From Epiperipatus broadwayi (taxonomy: Eukaryota > Onychophora > Udeonychophora > Euonychophora > Peripatidae): 64,000 bases of DNA. The stretch covers positions 535,696-599,695 of the forward strand of contig JAQFVV010006630.1 of assembly GCA_028023455.1 (NCBI GenBank), in the 5' to 3' direction. The position numbers and the translations under genes are program-made. The notes beneath the pieces are model-generated. The model saw only the letters and a list, made by a program, of their open reading frames with translations. It had not been told where the DNA came from and made no database searches. Of this stretch, positions 1-10,725 are shown piece after piece (the first letter of the stretch is position 1; each line of letters opens with the position of its first letter).

Positions 1-598
1 TCCAGTTAGTAAAAATATTAAGTATATCTAAATCTGGACTTGGTAAGACTCTATTGTTTTAATTGACGTCAGTTTTAAAAGATATATTTTCAAGAGAATG
101 GTCACAAGCAATTTGTAAAGATTTTTGTATAGATTTATGCCTGACTGAATATTATAATTGGTCTTGGTTATAATTTTTAAATAGGTCAAATTTTGGCCAA
201 AGATTTATTTTTAGAACGAAGTGTTAAAACTGATAAAACTTTCTGCTTGTAATTTTAAGCAAACAAAAGAATTGAAAACTTGGAAATTATTTAAAATAAA
301 TACTGACTTAAATAATTATTGAGAAAGAATATTGAAAAATAAATAATATTATAAATTTAACTTATTATGCTGCTATATAGATAAATTAATTATACAGTTA
401 TGTTTATTTCAGTTTTAACAAATCTAATGGAATATGCTCGTATATAAATATTTATAATTAGTAAGGACGATTATATACGCACATACTCGCAATATTATAA
501 GGACAAAGTTTTTAAAATTTAAGAAATACACGCCATCTGAGTACAACAAATATATACTATTATCAAAGATAATAGGTGAAACAGGTGTAACCGTTTCA
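1..598 (-). repeat. 3' LTR (partial, window-truncated) of the first gypsy-type element
   Basis: Nearly identical to 10128-10725, with a handful of substitutions and a one-base length difference. The two copies diverge immediately after the shared end GTTTCA at 598 and 10725, which sets the boundary. On the minus strand the LTR therefore starts TGAAACGG. The adjacent inside sequence (599-617) is not a clean polypurine tract. A purine-rich run on the minus strand lies further in at about 650-720, so the boundary may be off by some bases. Confidence 0.8.
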
Positions 599-1240
599 TA
601 GCAATCCATTCCCGGACAAAAAAAAAAAAAAAAAAAAAGTAAAAAAAAAGACCTTTCTCCCCCTTCTATTCTCCTTTTCCCTCTTTTTCTTTTTTTTTTT
701 GTAGCTCCTGTTTTTTTTCTAGTGACTCCACACAACTTTTATATATATATTAATCTGGTCTACTTTCTTCAATATCCCCTTTCCCTTTCTGGTCATGCAA
801 GCAGCTAATACGCCAACCCCCCTGCTCTAGCATAGTTGAATATAATTAAGTAACGTAATATAATTATTAAATATATAACTGTTTAACTAAGATAATAAAA
901 TTTGATTATTCTCTCGCTATATAATTTTTATTTTTAGTAATTAAGATTAAATATGATTATGAAGGGAATAAATAAGGTAACCTAATTCTAATGCTTAACT
1001 TTGTATTACTATATATTACAAATATGACTAAATGATTAATAAGATAAATTCTAATTAAAATAAATAAATTAAATATGAATGAATAAACGCCTAAATAAGC
1101 TAATACTAGTACTATTTGCTAATTTTCTATTATTATAGGTTATAAATATGAATTACAAATAAATAAATAAGGTTAAATAGGTAAACTAATGCTACATTTT
1201 GATACCAAAAACTGAAAATATAATTCCCTACAGAGAACTT
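599..1240 (-). other. 3' noncoding part of the first LTR element
   Basis: No coding sequence is visible between the integrase stop and the 3' LTR. It holds a long A run (about 619-638), a pyrimidine-rich tract at about 650-720 that is polypurine on the coding strand and could act as a polypurine tract, and otherwise AT-rich sequence. Confidence 0.55.
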
Positions 1241-2478
1241 CTAATTTGGTACCTTTAATAAGCATGGTTTCAAACTCCTTGCATTATATGTACCAAGGGT
1301 GTGTTGATTTTTCTGCAACACAAAAGCGTTGTTTCCCCAACTTTCCTTGATCTGGTAGGGCCCTTTGTAGAGAGGATAAAACTTTTTGTATTTGGATAGA
1401 AGGTGGCTGCTGGGAGGCATATCTCTCACCCAAACCCAGTCTCCTGCATTGAATTTATATGTTGGTTTTTGTTTTCTTCCCCTATAGTCTGCTGCCCGTT
1501 TTAGGCGTATTCGAGCCTGCTCTTTATCCTGTTGGTGGTCCACTGCTTCATTCTCTATTCTTAATGGTACAGGGATTACTGGTGGGCACGTCTTACCAAA
1601 ATGAAGTCTGTGAGGTGGGAACCCTGTGGACTCATTCTTGGTTTGGTTTATACTCTGCAGTATGAGGTCCGTGTTCTTCACCCAATTCTTGTGGTTATTT
1701 CCTACAGTGGCCCAGTATAATCTTCCTAGTTCTCTCATGATCCTCTCACAAGGGTTTGACTGGGGATTTCGTATGGACGTTAGCACATGTTTAATGTTTT
1801 GTCTAGCCACCCAACTTTTCCATGCCCCTGACATAAAGGCCGCACCTCTGTCTGACAATATCGTCATAGGTTTCCCTTTCTTTGGAAATTGTCTCCCTTG
1901 AAGTACCCAACTGCATCTTGGGTGTTCACAGATCTTACCGGATAAGCCTGTACATACTTAGAGAAGACATCGTAGGTAACCAACAAGTATCTATACCTAT
2001 TGAATGGTGGTAAAGGGCCATAATGGTCTATGGCTAGCAGTTGGTTGGGTTCTGTAGGGAGAATGTTATTCAGAGGACCCTTGTAAGATTTATTTGGAGG
2101 TTTATTTACAGCACAGGAACCACATTGTCTTAGGCCTATTAATATGCTCTCATATAAAGCTGGCCAGTAAAATTGGCGACGCACTGCCTCCTCAGTTTTT
2201 CTGGGACCATAGTGTCCGATAGCCTTGTGTACCTTTTCTATTATTTCCTCTCTTAATTCCGGTGGGACTAAAGTTCTCCATTCCTCTTTATCTGGGTATA
2301 TTCTCTGTTGTAGTACACCATCTCTGAGTCTGAATTTCTTTGAGCCTTGATCTATAGAGTTTCCTTGTGCAATTTTCTTCTGGGCTTCCTGCATTAGTTT
2401 GTCATATGGAGGATACTGCTGCTGCCACTGGGCTATGTTTATCAGTTTAGTTTCAATGGACGAACTTTGTATCTGCAT
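1241..2478 (-). pseudogene. pol 3' part: integrase of gypsy-type element, frameshifted
   Basis: Integrase joins element cDNA to host DNA. Two overlapping minus-strand frames carry it. The first (2478-1864, 204 codons) has the zinc-binding HHCC set at residues H84, H89, C119 and C122, with FYWPAL between them, then the first catalytic Asp in AIDHYGP at residue 151. The second (1867-1241, 208 codons) has the second Asp in ILSDRG (residue 6) and the Glu in NPCERIMRE (residue 41), exactly DD35E spacing. It ends with a C-terminal domain containing YKGPYQI and TYNARSL. A single-base frameshift near 1895-1905 separates the halves, so this copy cannot make intact integrase without frameshifting or correction of a sequence error. 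All catalytic residues are present. Confidence 0.85.
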
Positions 2479-3002
2479 AATGTTACCAGCTGATTCATCA
2501 GATAAGCAGGGATTCTCTGCCTCTATCTTAACAGGATTTCTACTCAGGATGTCAGCAACTATATTTTCATGGCCCGGGCAATATCTAACAGTAATTAAAT
2601 CTCTGAAGGGATAAACTCCATCTTACCAACCTATCACTGGTCAAGTAACTCCGGTTTAGAAATTTGAGGCACCTATGGTCAGTGATGATGATAACCTGTG
2701 ACCCCAACAGAAATTGTTTAAATTTCTCACAGGCCCATACAATGGCCAGTGTCTCCTGTTCCGTGACTGTGTAGTGTTTTCTGGTCCCTTCAAAGTGCGG
2801 CTGATGAAGTATAGTACCTTTTGTTGTTGTGCTTCACTAACTTGGAACAAAATAGCACCCATACCCACACGGCTGCAGTCTGTCTGCAAGTAAAAGGGTT
2901 GTCCGAAATCTGGGTGGTTGAGCATCACAGTTTGTAGGAACTTTGCCTTTATGTTCTGAAACTCTGCTAGACTCCTGTCATCCCAAACCCAATTGCTACC
3001 CT
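2479..3002 (-). pseudogene. pol middle part: end of reverse transcriptase and RNase H, cut by assembly gap
   Basis: Minus-strand reading from the gap edge gives the connection between RT and RNase H (WVWDDRSLAEF, then LNHPDFGQPFYLQTDCS, with the first RNase H Asp). A frame change around 2790-2830 is followed by VTEQETLAIVWACEKF and TDHRCLKFLN, and near 2560 by HENIVADILSRNP, the typical RNase H end. RNase H removes the RNA strand during reverse transcription. The RT palm with its YxDD box should lie to the right, in or beyond the N run, and is not visible. Frame changes make this a pseudogene unless they are assembly errors. Confidence 0.8.
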
Positions 3003-3502
3003 NNNNNNNNNNNNNNNNNNNNNNNNNNNNNNNNNNNNNNNNNNNNNNNNNNNNNNNNNNNNNNNNNNNNNNNNNNNNNNNNNNNNNNNNNNNNNNNNNN
3101 NNNNNNNNNNNNNNNNNNNNNNNNNNNNNNNNNNNNNNNNNNNNNNNNNNNNNNNNNNNNNNNNNNNNNNNNNNNNNNNNNNNNNNNNNNNNNNNNNNNN
3201 NNNNNNNNNNNNNNNNNNNNNNNNNNNNNNNNNNNNNNNNNNNNNNNNNNNNNNNNNNNNNNNNNNNNNNNNNNNNNNNNNNNNNNNNNNNNNNNNNNNN
3301 NNNNNNNNNNNNNNNNNNNNNNNNNNNNNNNNNNNNNNNNNNNNNNNNNNNNNNNNNNNNNNNNNNNNNNNNNNNNNNNNNNNNNNNNNNNNNNNNNNNN
3401 NNNNNNNNNNNNNNNNNNNNNNNNNNNNNNNNNNNNNNNNNNNNNNNNNNNNNNNNNNNNNNNNNNNNNNNNNNNNNNNNNNNNNNNNNNNNNNNNNNNN
3501 NN
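3003..3502. other. assembly gap (500 N)
   Basis: Exactly 500 undetermined bases, a round number that suggests a placeholder of unknown true size. It falls where the reverse transcriptase of the element should be. Confidence 0.97.
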
Positions 3503-4089
3503 TATTGAAACAGATATTCTGTTCCTCATATAAATATTCAAAAGACCCCCCCCCCATTAAAAAACGTCTAGCGTGATTCAGTCTAATTGGGAACACAATA
3601 AATTTTGATTTGTTTAAAAAAAAATCATATTTTTAATTTTGAGATTGATGAATTTGAATAAAATGTTATATCGTCTTATTTTACTTTTTTTTTTTATCTG
3701 TCTCAATAAAAAAAAAAAAGAAATTAATTATCCAATCATTAAAAAGAAAGAAAAAAGATACTTGAGTTAAACTGAGGCATTATTCAAATTAGGAACGCCA
3801 TCGGAAGAAAAGAACTTTTTCTTTTTCTCATCTGCCTTACACAGAGAAGCAGAACATATTAATTTTTTTAAATTAAAAAAAAAAAAGTGTATTACTTAAT
3901 TCTTTTGACATATTAAAATATAGCTCTAACAAAACGTGAGAATGGAAAAAGAAAACTTTGCTAGAGGAATTATGAAGACAATGGGGTAAATTAGCGGCTT
4001 CAATCTCTCCATGCTGTGCCATGACTTTCCATAAATGAAATAACCCACCTTCTTTTTGAATAAACTGGACTGCAAAACTGGAAGGTAAT
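3503..4089. other. AT-rich internal sequence of the first element, no gene seen
   Basis: Contains a 10-C run at about 3546-3555 and several A/T homopolymers. No reverse transcriptase or protease motif was found on either strand, although the gag-pol junction would be expected around here. Confidence 0.5.
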
Positions 4090-4400
4090 TTTTATAAAAT
4101 ATTAAAACATATTTACCATACGTTATAAAGTGGAATTATGAAATAATTACATAGAATTTGTTTTATAAAATATTAAAACATCTTTATCATGCGTTATAAA
4201 GTGGAATTATGAAATAATTACATAGAATTTGTTTTATAAAATATTAAAACATCTTTATCATGCGTTATAAAGTGAAGCTATGAAATAATTACGTAGAATT
4301 TATTTTGTAAAATATTAGAACATGTTTATCATACGTTATAAAATGAAGTTATGGAATAGTTATACGCAAATTTATTTATAAAAATATTTGAACCTATTTA
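4090..4400. repeat. tandem repeat, about 71 bp unit, about 4-5 copies
   Basis: The phrase TTTTATAAAATATTAAAACAT recurs at about 4090, 4161 and 4232, and in degraded form at about 4303 and 4374, each followed by CGTTATAAAGTGGAATTATG or a variant. The units decay towards the right. Confidence 0.85.
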
Positions 4401-4439
4401 CTATATGGATTAGAAATGCTTTAATTGCATATTACTTCT

Positions 4440-4930
4440 ATCTGGGTAATGTAATTACTAAATGATAAATGCTCCACAAGCCAAACAGAGTTTATGTATA
4501 TGAATATACTTTTATATTTGACTAAATTATAAATGCTCCACAAGCCAAACAGAGTTTATGTGTATGAATATACTTTTATATTTGACTAAATTAGAAATGC
4601 TTCAGTTACCAAATGATAAATGCTCTACAAACCAAGAATTGCTGAGTTCAAATGTCTACCAATCGGTAATAATTAATAAAATGATGAAATGATGTATAAA
4701 CCATAAATACTTGACCGCTCCTAAGCTTCTTATAATGTAACAGAGTTTATGTATAAGAATATACTTTTATATTTGACTAAATTATAAATGCTTTAATTAC
4801 CAAATGATGAATACTCCACAAACCAAGAATTGCTGAATTTAAATGTTTACCAATCAGTAATAATTCATAAGATAACGAAATGTTATATAAATCATAAATG
4901 CTTAACTGCTACCAAGCTTCTTCTCATAAA
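4440..4930. repeat. higher-order tandem repeat (64 bp and about 200 bp units)
   Basis: AAATGCTCCACAAGCCAAAC recurs at 4467 and 4531. A longer unit with ACCAAGAATTGCTGA, ACCAATC and GTAATAATTAATAA is repeated around 4590-4740 and 4785-4920. It lies directly between two simpler tandem arrays. Confidence 0.7.
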
Positions 4931-5460
4931 GGAATACAAAAATGAACTATTGTTGAATTAGAATGTTTCCAAGTTTCTTCTCATAAATGAATTCAAAATG
5001 AATTATTGTTGAATTAGAATATTACCAGGCTTCTTCTCATAAAGGAATACAAAAATGAACTATTGTTGAATTAGAATGTTTCCAAGTTTCTTCTCATAAA
5101 TGAATTCAAAATGAATTATTGTTGAATTAGAATATTTCCAAGCTTCTTCTCATAAATGGATTCAAAATGAATTATTGTTAAATTAGAATAATTCCAAGCT
5201 TCTTCTCATAAAGGAATACAAAAATGAACTATTGTTGAATTGGAATATTTCCAAGCTTCTTCTCATAAAGGAATACAAAAATGAACTATTGTTAAATTGG
5301 AATATTTCCAAGCTTCTTCTCATAAAGGAATACAAAAATGAACTATTGTTGAATTGGAATATTTCCAAGCTTCTTCTCATAAAGGAATACAAAAATGAAC
5401 TATTGTTGAATTAGGATGTTTCCAAGTGTCTTCTCATAATGAACGTGTAAATGAACTATT
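4930..5460. repeat. tandem repeat, 57 bp unit, about 9 copies
   Basis: Units contain CTTCTTCTCATAAAGG, AATGAACTATTGTTGAATT and ATTTCCAAG. Spacing measured between AAGC marks at 5253 and 5310 is 57 bp. Because 57 is a multiple of three, short open frames with a 19-residue period appear on both strands; these are products of the repeat, not genes. Confidence 0.9.
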
Positions 5461-5810
5461 GATAAAGAAAAAAGAACTGCTTCTAGCTCTTTCATAAGTA
5501 AAATGAAAAAGAGTAATCATGTGGATAGAAATGAACTTCGTTAGAAATTGCTAATTAATTGTTATTTAATAATTTTTTTTTGTTACTAAAAATTAAATTG
5601 GTTATCCAGTTGTCCAGTTTTGTTTGTTTTATCACATCACTCACCAATTATAGCACTGGTTCATGAGAATCTCATGCATTCCTGAGCTACGTCTGACATA
5701 ACTAGACCCAGGCCAGTCAGGTTGTAGTAAGACGGAACTCTAATGGCGCTGTTTGGAAAACCAAACATATAAATGTTTAGATGTTCACAGTCTCTATGGT
5801 ACTACATCCT
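5461..5810. other. internal sequence of the first element without recognised gene
   Basis: Less AT-rich than its surroundings at 5640-5800. No motif recognised in any frame. Confidence 0.4.
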
Positions 5811-5899
5811 CTGATGAGCAGGAAATATTGTTGTAGGAGGCATTAACATCTGCATTAGGAATGTCAATTGATAGTTACTTCCTACAGCATGCTCATCAG
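5811..5899. repeat. inverted repeat with paired CTGATGAGCA motifs
   Basis: CTGATGAGCA at 5811-5820 is perfectly complementary to TGCTCATCAG at 5890-5899. Inside them TGTAGGA (about 5832) pairs with TCCTACA (about 5880). The structure resembles paired stem-loop ends. The hammerhead-type word CTGATGA occurs on both strands, but a full ribozyme fold is not evident. Confidence 0.6.
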
Positions 5900-5989
5900 A
5901 AAATTGTTACAACTGATTTGATAAAAGGGTTGTATGCGGGTCCGGTTACAATATATATATATATATATAGTATGAAACCTCTGTTAAGA

Positions 5990-6409
5990 AAGTTCTACCT
6001 TGCTGTTGAACATTTGCCCTATATATTGACACATCTCTTCCTTTTCCCTCTTCCTTTCTTCTCTATCTCCTTTTTCTTTTTCTTCTCTTTCAGCCTTATC
6101 TTTTTCTTTTTCCTCTCTATCTTTTTTTTCTTTTTTTTTTCTTTCAGCCTTCTCTTCTCTCATTCATTTCATTATTGTCATCATGTTTGATTCCTCATCA
6201 ACCACTTGCTGCTTTTCCCTACATCCCTTTCCTTGTGCTGGTTTGGGCCCGCTTTCCTCTTCTATGCTATCATTTATGCTAGCTGTTACTTCCTCTATAC
6301 TGCTATCTTTTACTATCCTCCCTGATCTCAAAGTTTTACCTTCACTTTCTACTTCATTTCCTATCTGCTCTTCCTGATCTTCTTTTCCTTCTTTTATTTC
6401 AACTTCCAT
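5990..6409 (-). pseudogene. gag-like N-terminal fragment of the first LTR element
   Basis: The minus-strand frame from 6409 starts MEVEIKEGKEDQEEQ and is very acidic, with SEGKTLRSGRIVKDSS in the middle, and stops at 6164. Further along, the strand is a long purine tract coding for Lys/Arg/Glu runs with stops. Position just after the primer-binding site and leader is where gag starts. The gag-like protein of the 52 kb element also begins with an acidic stretch and a basic TGRKRSSKN segment, which supports the call. No capsid domain or zinc knuckle is seen; the rest is probably replaced by tandem repeats. Confidence 0.45.
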
Positions 6410-6952
6410 TTTATTTTTATTTTCTTTATATATTTTAGTACTATTATTTTCTTTGATCTGCTTCTTTATTTTTATATCTGACAGCTAACTCGCCGTCTAC
6501 TCCCCCAGAACTGACTACCTATTATTACCTCAATCACTCCTTCTTTGCCCATTTTTTCTTTTTATTTGCTACCTGATACATTTTAACCACTAATATAATT
6601 AAACATATAATAAGCACATCTAAATAATAAATTAAATTTTCAGACTCACCCAGCTTCTGTCTTGCCACCTGTGATTTCTCCCTTAAAATATAAAACTTTT
6701 TTTTCAGTACACGTGTATTTCTTTTTCTTGCCTGATCATTTGTATTTATATATATTTTTCTTGCTTGATCATTCTCTTGCTCATACCCCTCTGAATCACC
6801 AATTTATTTAAATTACTTACAAACTCAATTATTTATCAATTTTAATACTAGATTATGGGTTTTGTTTAATTTATACGTATTTTTGTCATACTGTAGTGAT
6901 ATTTGGAACGAAAAATATAATAACTCTACTCAGGGTTGTGTACTTAAGTCTA
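6410..6952 (-). other. 5' leader of the first LTR element
   Basis: Noncoding sequence between primer-binding site and gag-like start on the minus strand. Includes a short repeat of TTCTTGCCTGATCATT-like text near 6725 and 6760. Confidence 0.5.
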
Positions 6953-6973
6953 AGCCACACATTGGGTCGCTAA
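6953..6973 (-). promoter_or_regulatory. primer-binding site (tRNA-Lys type)
   Basis: The minus strand reads TAGCGACCCAATGTGTGGCT, a recognisable variant of the classic lysine-tRNA primer site TGGCGCCCAACGTGGGGC. It lies about 20 bases inside the LTR end, the same spacing as in the element at 59.75 kb. It would prime minus-strand cDNA synthesis. Several mismatches are present. Confidence 0.6.
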
Positions 6974-7387
6974 CTCCGGGAAAAAAATATACCTATGTAA
7001 CCGTCAGGTTTGTACATTTGCTCAACAGACTGAGAGTCCAAGCCAGAGAACCAAAAGCTGACCAAGTCGGGATAGTAATACCCTACGTCTGATCATACCT
7101 TAACTCTCTCACTCGTGCTTCCAAGTCAACCCATCGCGAATGACATGCCTGAGGTTACACTCGATACCTCTTTGATCACGTTCCAGCAATAGCAAAGCAG
7201 TAAAACATGAGACATTCCCCCCTTATTACATATTCTATTATATACCTTAACTAGTGATTCATAAGATAATGAGCAAGTAATGAGACTGAGACAAATTTAT
7301 ATTTCATAAATTTAATATAACATTTAATAAATATTGACGCATAGCAAGTTGCGTATAGCTAGCTCACACGCAGGTGAGGGAACACTA

Positions 7388-7612
7388 GGGTTATAAAACA
7401 AGATTACAAAGCCATGAGTGGATTCTCTAGGTTATCAAATAATAATACAAAGCAATGAGTGGATTCTCAGGGTTATCAAATAATAATACAAAGCAATGAG
7501 TGGATTCTCAGGGTTATCAAATAATACAAAGCAATGAGTGGATTCTCAGGGTTATACAATAATATCTCAAAGCAATGAGTGGATGCTCAGGGTTATAAAA
7601 TAATATTACAAA
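7388..7612. repeat. tandem repeat in LTR, about 41 bp unit, 5 copies
   Basis: ACAAAGCAATGAGTGGATTC followed by a GGGTTATCAAATAAT-type stretch recurs at about 7406, 7447, 7488, 7526 and 7567. Confidence 0.9.
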
Positions 7613-8131
7613 GCATGACTTTTTTAATAAGCTTATGTCATCTTTCATGTTCTAATTCATGCTATGTTTTATTTTTGAAATCGGTTATAGTTAGCTAGAG
7701 TGATAGATTTATTGATGAATGATAGAGATTATATTAAGTTTATATCATTGTTACTAAGTTTGAGTTTATATTATAGTTACTAAGTTTAAGATTATATTAT
7801 AAATATATTCAAAATCATATTATAGAGACATTTGCGTGATATATAATTGTTATACGGATAAACAAATTAAATCAGACTCTAGTTCGGATCAAAGCCGAAG
7901 TTACTTTCTAGGGAAGTTTAACTGAGATGTGATGGCAGTGGAACGTTAGATTCTAGTGCGTTAGAAACTAGAGTATCAGATAAGTGCGACTCGAATGCAT
8001 TCTTAATGGGGTTTATTACCTAGTAAACGGTTCCCTAACCGATCTTCTTGCTATAATGGAAGAGGCCTTTTAATTAAGTGAACAGAAGAATTGGCTTATG
8101 AGCCCTTTGGAAATGCTTTGGTTCCGTTATA

Positions 8132-8233
8132 TACGAATAATTGTCACATTTGCCTAAACTTTCAAGGCGTGACTTGATGAAATACGAAGAACTGTCACAG
8201 TTGCCTAAACTTTCGAGGCGTGACTGGACGTGG
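8132..8233. repeat. tandem duplication in LTR, 51 bp unit, 2 copies
   Basis: TACGAA, then TGTCACA, TTGCCTAAACTTTC and AGGCGTGACT are repeated at a spacing of 51 bp. Confidence 0.85.
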
Positions 8234-8499
8234 AACAATCTTGAGATGGGCCATTATAGACCTAGCAAGTAGATATGCATATTTATGCTAATTAGCAATA
8301 CATTCGCAATGCTAAATTATTATTTATAAATTAATTACGCCAAATTCTTAGCTTCTTCAGTGCTACTCCCACCGGTCAGTTCATAAATGAGCTTATTAAA
8401 TTATATGATAAAGGAGATAATGAGAATCTGATTTAAGGTTTCTCTGCATAGCTACTTATTCTCTAATTAAATGAACTTAAGATTTTCTAGAACTGAGAA

Positions 8500-9010
8500 C
8501 ATTAGTTATATGTAGTATAACCGCATCTAATATCACTGATTTTTAAATAATAAAATATGAGTTATAAAATAGCTCACGCAAATTATTGATGTTTAAATAA
8601 ATTACACATCTTAAATAATTCATCAAAATAGACCTTACTAATAATGAAAAATGGGTTTTAACTAACGAATGCAAATCTATATTTTAAATAGCTTGCGTGA
8701 AATATACTTTTTCAGATAACTGGCAAAATACATATTTTAAATCATTTACGCAAATATAATTCTTAATTAATCTGGGCACAATCTGAGTTTTAAATAATAT
8801 ACGTAATATATACGTTTTAACTAACTTTAGTAAACATTTTCCATTTTATATAACTTTAGAAAAGATGCGTTTTAAATAATAGACGCTAAATATACCTTTT
8901 AAATAACTTTAGCACAACATTTCATTTTCAATTAACTTGAGAAAAAGATGCGTTTCAAATAATATACGCAAATATACCTTTTAAAATAAGTTTATCAAAA
9001 GATTTTAAAT
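8500..9010. repeat. degenerate short-period repeat zone in LTR
   Basis: Variants of TTTTAAATAATATACGCAAA and CCTTTTAAATAACTTTAG alternate many times. They look like old tandem copies that have drifted. Confidence 0.55.
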
Positions 9011-9325
9011 AATTTGTTCGGGCATTATAAATATCGATTCACTCTATCACATATAATTCAGAAAAGAGTCTTGACTATATTCTTTATATCGCAATACTCT
9101 GATATGATAAAAGAGATTACTCACTCCCCTCCCCCCGATAATTTATTAACACACAAGACTCCGTTCTGATAAAAACACAGCATAAATCAATTAACATGAA
9201 CTTAAAACTATAGATAGATGACATAAGAAATAATTGCATAAACAATCAATAAGATTTATAATTTAGAAATGAATTTCTTGTATAGTTTTATATAAACTAG
9301 ATGTTTAGAATTATTTAAAATTATT

Positions 9326-9418
9326 AATGATCAACGACTCTTAAAATTAATAATGATCAACGACTACTTAAAATTAATAATGATCAACGACTACTTAAAA
9401 TTAATAATGATCAAACAA
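9326..9418. repeat. tandem repeat in LTR, about 29 bp unit, about 3.5 copies
   Basis: AAAATTAATAATGATCAACG followed by ACTACTT recurs head-to-tail. Confidence 0.85.
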
Positions 9419-10033
9419 GAATTTGAAGAGTGTTCTAAGATTTAAACAAATTTAAGATAAACATTTTAATTGAACATTTAGAAAATATAATTATGTGATT
9501 TAGTTAGCTAGCTTTCATTTAGTGTACGTTTTAGTTATGAGATTTAATATGTCAGAAAGGATTTACCGGCAAAGTCTCTTTTAAGGCATTGTTTCCACGT
9601 GCTTCTCACTATATTCAGTCAGGCTGGGCTTCTCTTAGGTTTTAGTCTGGATGTAACTTCCGCAAATTTATTTCTGTGGCAGCTTTCCCCATTTCTCTGG
9701 TCAGGAACTCTCTAGTCTCTCAGGTACAGCTTCTTTCTTACTGTGATGGGCATGGTGGAGGTTTTCTGTCATCGGTAGCCGTTCGTGGAAGAGCAGACGG
9801 CTGTCTCTTTGTCTTCTAGCCAACGGTCATCTTGGTAGCAGCTTGGATGGTAGTTTTCTAAGGTTTAGCTTTTTAAAACGGCAGAAACAGCTTTCTTACT
9901 GAACTTCAGCTCTGTGGTTTTCGGAAATAATTTCGGCAGCAAATATAATTTTCACAGCAACAGCAAAAACTTAACACGGATGATGATAGATGATGGAAGA
10001 GGTTAGGTTAGAGGAGTTGGTGGCTATTTGGGC

Positions 10034-10044
10034 CCCTTTTTATG
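10034..10044 (-). promoter_or_regulatory. TATA-like box of the LTR promoter (first element)
   Basis: The minus strand reads GCATAAAAAGGGGCCC about 685 bp into the LTR, directly upstream of the GC-richer segment at 9580-9990. That is the usual layout of a core promoter followed by the transcript leader. If correct, U3 is about 0.7 kb and about 3 kb of LTR is transcribed. Confidence 0.4.
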
Positions 10045-10725
10045 CTATATTTTTGACAGTAGTAACCTCCTACTTTGAGTCATGCCACATCACAAGATGA
10101 CTAGTTCAAACTAGCCTTTAACCAAATATCCAGTTAGTAAAAATATTAAGTATATCTAAATCTGGAATTGGTAAGACTCTATTGTTTTAATTGACGTCAG
10201 TTTTAAAAGATATATTTTCAAGAGAATGGTCACAAGCAATTTGTATAGATTTTGTATAGATTTATGCCTGACTGAATATTATAATTGGTCTTGGTTATAA
10301 TTTTTAAATAGGTCAAATTTTGGCCAAAGATTTATTTTTAGAACGAAGTGTTAAAACTGATAAAACTTTCTGCTTGTAATTTTAAGCAAACAAAAGAATT
10401 GAAAACTTGGAAATTATTTAAAATAAATACTGACTTAAATAATTATTGAGAAAGAATATTGAAAAATAAATAATATTATAAATTTAACTTATTATGCTGC
10501 TATATAGATAAATTAATTATACAGTTATGTTTATTTCAGTTTTAACAAATCTAATGGAATATGCCTGTATATAAATATTTATAATTAGTAAGGACGATTA
10601 TATACGCACATACTCGCAATATTATAAGGACAAAGTTTTTAAAATTTAAGAAATACATGTCATCTGAGTACAACAAATATATACTATTATCAAAGATAAT
10701 AGGTGAAACAGGTGTAACCGTTTCA

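Larger units (their letters stand above)
1..10725 (-). mobile_element. Ty3/gypsy-type LTR retrotransposon with 3.7 kb LTRs, left end outside window
   Basis: Positions 1-598 repeat 10128-10725 with only a few differences, so they are the two LTRs of one element. Pol (RNase H, then integrase) reads on the minus strand between them, so the right LTR is the 5' LTR. A lysine-tRNA-type primer-binding site lies just inside the right LTR at about 6953-6973. Order along the minus strand: 5' LTR, PBS, gag-like start, tandem repeats, assembly gap, pol end, 3' LTR. The left LTR is cut by the window edge; if it matches the right one, the whole element is about 13.9 kb. The family follows from the integrase (HHCC plus DD35E) placed after RNase H. 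The LTRs are nearly identical, so insertion is recent, yet pol carries frameshifts. Confidence 0.8.
6996..10725 (-). repeat. 5' LTR (3.73 kb) of the first gypsy-type element
   Basis: The right end is set by divergence from the left LTR at GTTTCA (10725). The left end is set at TGTAACC (6996), immediately before the leader with the primer-binding site. The termini TGTAAC and GTTTCA are short imperfect inverted repeats starting TG and ending CA. It contains a 41 bp tandem array, a 51 bp duplication, a 29 bp array and a degenerate repeat zone. A GC-richer segment (about 9580-9990) lies just downstream of a TATA-like box. 3.7 kb is very long for a gypsy LTR. Confidence 0.7.

Noticed and set aside
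424-735. 103-codon frame with Lys-rich start, and its partner at 10551-10739
   Set aside because: Lies in the LTR end and adjoining purine tract; the shared part is simply LTR sequence and the Lys/Phe runs come from homopolymers.
2943-3596. Open frames of 170-209 codons
   Set aside because: They run through the 500-N gap and consist mostly of unknown residues.
5183-5414. Open frames with a 19-residue period on both strands
   Set aside because: Produced by the 57 bp tandem repeat, whose unit is a multiple of three; no coding bias.
7198-7225. Possible polypurine tract (AAGGGGGGAA on the minus strand) followed by TGTCTCATG, suggesting another LTR edge
   Set aside because: It lies inside the 3.7 kb LTR defined by the primer-binding site at 6953, and no matching second LTR edge was found.
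7388-7612. CRISPR array
   Set aside because: Regular 41 bp units are head-to-tail without unique spacers and sit in a eukaryotic LTR.
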